Under the pieces are notes generated by a model. The model saw nothing but the letters and a program-made list of their open reading frames with translations. It was not told where the DNA came from and did no database searches. 8,245 nt of DNA. Origin: an uncultured Lachnospiraceae bacterium. Its GTDB lineage: Bacteria; Bacillota; Clostridia; Lachnospirales; Lachnospiraceae. Each line of letters begins with the position of its first letter. Within the stretch, counting starts at the first letter, position 1. This document shows positions 6,050 through 8,245 of the stretch, piece after piece. The position numbers and the translations under genes are program-made. The stretch is taken from assembly GCA_902797785.1 (NCBI GenBank), contig CADBUD010000269.1, positions 1-8,245 on the forward strand. Reading direction: 5' to 3'.

Positions 6050-6136
6050 AATCTGCTGACAACGGACGTGAAATGAATAGTAAAATAAAGAACCCATTAT
6101 TGATGGATAAATATAAGAAAGGTGGTAAAGAAAGGC

Positions 6137-7312
6137 ATGGATTTTACATTAAGTAAAAAGCATGAGATGGCGAGACAGTTATTTAAAGATTTCGCTGAAG
6201 CAGAAGTTAAACCAAAGGCTCAGGAGGTTGATGAAACAGAAAAATTCCCAATGGATACCGTAGAAAAAATGGGAAAATGCGGTTTCATGGGGATTCCTGT
6301 ACCAAAGGAATTCGGCGGACAGGGTTGTGATATCCTGACCTATGTAATGTGCGTAGAGGAGCTTTCCAAGGTATGCGGTACGACAGGTGTTATCGTTTCT
6401 GCTCACACTTCACTCTGCATTGATCCGATTCTGACTTATGGTACTCCAGATCAGAAGAAAAAATATATTCCGGATCTTGCATCAGGAAAGAAAATCGGTG
6501 CATTTGGTCTGACTGAGCCGGGTGCCGGTACAGACGCTCAGGGAGTTCAGACAAAAGCAGTTCTGGATGAGGAAACTGGCGAGTGGATTTTAAATGGTTC
6601 TAAATGCTTCATCACCAACGGTGAGGTTGCAGATGTATATATTATCATTGCCTACACAGATATCGTAGAAGGCAAAAAGGGCAGAAAGGTAAAGAGATTT
6701 TCTGCATTTATCGTAGAAAAAGGCACGCCGGGATTTACCTTTGGTACCAAGGAAAAGAAAATGGGTATCCGTGGTTCAGCTACATATGAGCTGATTTTCC
6801 AGGATTGCCGTATTCCGAAGGATGCTCTGCTCGGACCAAGAGGAAAGGGCTTCCCAATCGCAATGCATACACTGGATGGCGGACGTATTGGTATTGCTGC
6901 TCAGGCTCTTGGAATCGCTGAGGGCGCTTTGGAGAGAACCATCGAGTACACCAAGGAAAGAAAGCAGTTCGGACGTACCATTGCTCAGCAGCAGAATACA
7001 CAGTTCCAGCTGGCAGATATGGCTACCAAGGTAGAGGCTGCCAAGAATTTAGTATACAAGGCTGCATTGAAGAAACAGGAATTTGCAGATGGAGCAAAGG
7101 TTTCCTATTCCGTAGAAGCTGCAATGGCAAAACTCTATGCAGCAGAGGTTGCTATGGAAGTTACGACAAAGGCAGTACAGCTGCACGGTGGATATGGATA
7201 TATCAGAGAGTATGATGTAGAGCGCATGATGCGTGATGCTAAGATTACAGAAATCTACGAAGGTACTTCAGAGGTACAGCGTATGGTTATTTCCGGTGCT
7301 CTTTTGAGCTAA
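6137..7312 (+). CDS. bcd: butyryl-CoA dehydrogenase
   Basis: Bcd is the FAD enzyme that reduces crotonyl-CoA to butyryl-CoA together with EtfA/EtfB. In Clostridia this complex usually bifurcates electrons from NADH to crotonyl-CoA and ferredoxin. The acyl-CoA dehydrogenase signatures are seen as GLTEPGAGTD (124-133) and QLHGGYGYIREYDVERMMRD (348-367). The catalytic base is Glu375 in IYEGTSE. At 391 residues it is longer than the usual 379-383. The extra length appears to lie in a charged loop, VEGKKGRKVKR (177-187), between the FITNG strand and FSAFIVEKG. A GTG at 6122 is in frame but lies inside the ribosome binding site AAAGGTGG (6118-6125). The ATG at 6137 gives the family start MDFTLS, though the spacing of 11 bases is long. 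The gap to hbd is 87 bases and to etfB 71 bases. Confidence 0.97.
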   Translation: MDFTLSKKHEMARQLFKDFAEAEVKPKAQEVDETEKFPMDTVEKMGKCGFMGIPVPKEFGGQGCDILTYVMCVEELSKVCGTTGVIVSAHTSLCIDPILTYGTPDQKKKYIPDLASGKKIGAFGLTEPGAGTDAQGVQTKAVLDEETGEWILNGSKCFITNGEVADVYIIIAYTDIVEGKKGRKVKRFSAFIVEKGTPGFTFGTKEKKMGIRGSATYELIFQDCRIPKDALLGPRGKGFPIAMHTLDGGRIGIAAQALGIAEGALERTIEYTKERKQFGRTIAQQQNTQFQLADMATKVEAAKNLVYKAALKKQEFADGAKVSYSVEAAMAKLYAAEVAMEVTTKAVQLHGGYGYIREYDVERMMRDAKITEIYEGTSEVQRMVISGALLS

Positions 7313-7383
7313 TCTGGCAGAGCCGAAAATAGAATAATAGAACCCAAGGTTACGAAAATAAAAGAATAAGGAGTGACAATAGC

Positions 7384-8169
7384 GTGAAAGTAGTAGTATG
7401 TATTAAGCAGGTTCCAGATACTAAGGGCGGAGTAAAATTTAATCCGGACGGGACTCTGGACAGAGGTGCGATGCTTGCTATCATGAATCCGGATGATAAA
7501 GCAGGTTTGGAGGCAGCTCTTAGATTAAAAGATGAATATGGTGCTGAGGTTACTGTTCTTACCATGGGATTGCCAAAGGCAGAAGAAGTATTAAGAGAAG
7601 CAATCGCTATGGGCGCTGACAAGGGAATCCTTGTTACAGACCGGGTATTGGGTGGTGCAGACACATGGGCTACATCTACCACAATCGCAGGCGCACTGAG
7701 AAACTTAGAATATGATCTGATCATTACAGGACGTCAGGCCATTGACGGAGATACGGCTCAGGTAGGACCTCAGATTTCTGAGCATCTTGATCTTCCGGTA
7801 ATCTCCTATGCAAAGGATATTAAAATTGAAGGTGACAGTGTCGTAGTAGAGCGTCAGTATGATGACAGATATCATGTATTAAAAGCCAAAATGCCTTGTC
7901 TGATCACAGCTCTTTCTGAATTGAATGAGCCACGTTACATGACTCCAGGTGGAATTTTTGATGCTTATGATGCAGAGATCACCGTATGGGGCAGAGCAGA
8001 CTTAAAGGATGTAGATGATTCCAACCTTGGTCTGAATGGATCTCCTACAAAGATCGCGAAGGCTTCCGATAAGGTACGGAAAGGGGCAGGAGAAAAAGTT
8101 GTCCTTGACACACCGGAGGAGTCCGTAAGCTACATCATGGGAAAATTAAAAGAGAAACATGTAATCTAA
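7384..8169 (+). CDS. etfB: electron transfer flavoprotein, beta subunit
   Basis: EtfB pairs with EtfA to carry electrons to Bcd. In bifurcating Bcd-Etf complexes the beta-subunit FAD is the site where NADH electrons split. The 261 residues begin MKVVVCIKQVPDT, the usual family N-terminus, and include MGLPKAEEVLREAIAMGADK (61-80) and the nucleotide-binding stretch GRQAIDGDTAQVGP (116-129). The start is GTG, not ATG. No ATG lies close by in frame, and AAGGAGTGA (7368-7376) is placed about 10 bases upstream of the GTG, so the start is well supported. Whether this Etf truly bifurcates cannot be settled from the sequence alone, but its place directly after bcd in a butyrate cluster argues for it. 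EtfA starts 26 bases after its stop. Confidence 0.96.
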   Translation: MKVVVCIKQVPDTKGGVKFNPDGTLDRGAMLAIMNPDDKAGLEAALRLKDEYGAEVTVLTMGLPKAEEVLREAIAMGADKGILVTDRVLGGADTWATSTTIAGALRNLEYDLIITGRQAIDGDTAQVGPQISEHLDLPVISYAKDIKIEGDSVVVERQYDDRYHVLKAKMPCLITALSELNEPRYMTPGGIFDAYDAEITVWGRADLKDVDDSNLGLNGSPTKIAKASDKVRKGAGEKVVLDTPEESVSYIMGKLKEKHVI

Positions 8170-8195
8170 TCTAATAAGGAAAAGTGGTGAATAAA

Positions 8196-8245
8196 ATGAA
8201 TTTAGAAGAATATAAGGGTGTATATGTCTATGCACAGCAGGTAGA
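8196..8245 (+). CDS. etfA: electron transfer flavoprotein, alpha subunit (5' end only)
   Basis: Only the first 16 codons (MNLEEYKGVYVYAQQV) and two bases are in the window; the rest lies beyond the edge. The sequence and its place directly after etfB fit the N-terminus of EtfA, the partner subunit that carries the second FAD and delivers electrons to Bcd. AAAGTGGTGA (8181-8190) lies 5 bases before the ATG and serves as the ribosome binding site. The 26-base gap to etfB suggests tight co-expression, as expected for a heterodimer. Function cannot be checked further from this fragment. Confidence 0.85.
   Translation, partial: MNLEEYKGVYVYAQQV

Noticed and set aside
6050..6136. Possible promoter or terminator between hbd and bcd
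   Set aside because: Only a 4-bp stem (CCAT/ATGG near 6093-6105) and no spaced -35/-10 pair were found. The genes are best read as one transcript.

Overview
The window looks like chromosomal DNA of an anaerobic, low-to-moderate GC Firmicute, most likely a butyrate-producing Clostridia/Lachnospiraceae-type gut bacterium. The evidence is the gene set and its order, strong AGGAGG-like ribosome binding sites, AT-rich spacers with T-tailed intrinsic terminators, and protein sequences of clostridial character. I cannot name the species. All genes lie on the + strand.

Layout. Bases 1-92 hold a candidate promoter and a 12-bp palindrome ahead of pgi (93-1448, glucose-6-phosphate isomerase). Pgi ends at a strong intrinsic terminator (1521-1572). 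A stand-alone NlpC/P60-like cysteine peptidase gene follows (1677-2402). A gap of about 550 bases (2403-2956) carries no convincing gene but much structure. It has a 13-bp perfect inverted repeat, two near-matches to the Rex redox-repressor operator built on an exact 16-base direct repeat, a second 13-base direct repeat, and two candidate promoters. Then comes the butyryl-CoA synthesis cluster: thl (2957-4141), a perfect 15-bp terminator hairpin, a 24-base near-palindrome, crt (4366-5154), hbd (5210-6049), bcd (6137-7312), etfB (7384-8169, GTG start) and the first 16 codons of etfA, cut off by the window edge.

How the genes work together. Thl condenses two acetyl-CoA to acetoacetyl-CoA. Hbd reduces this to 3-hydroxybutyryl-CoA, and Crt dehydrates that to crotonyl-CoA. 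Bcd with EtfA/EtfB reduces crotonyl-CoA to butyryl-CoA, in this group usually coupled to ferredoxin reduction by flavin-based electron bifurcation. The pathway re-oxidises NADH, so control by the NADH/NAD-sensing repressor Rex would make physiological sense; here that is inferred from sequence only.

The coding content is a known pathway and I see no new multi-gene system. The parts worth a second look are regulatory: the paired Rex-like sites and repeats before thl, the terminator and palindrome that separate thl from crt, the palindromic element at 2431-2499, and the palindrome at the presumed pgi transcription start. Several first in-frame starts are too long. I moved the starts of the NlpC/P60 gene, thl, crt and bcd to internal ATGs on the basis of ribosome binding sites and family length.
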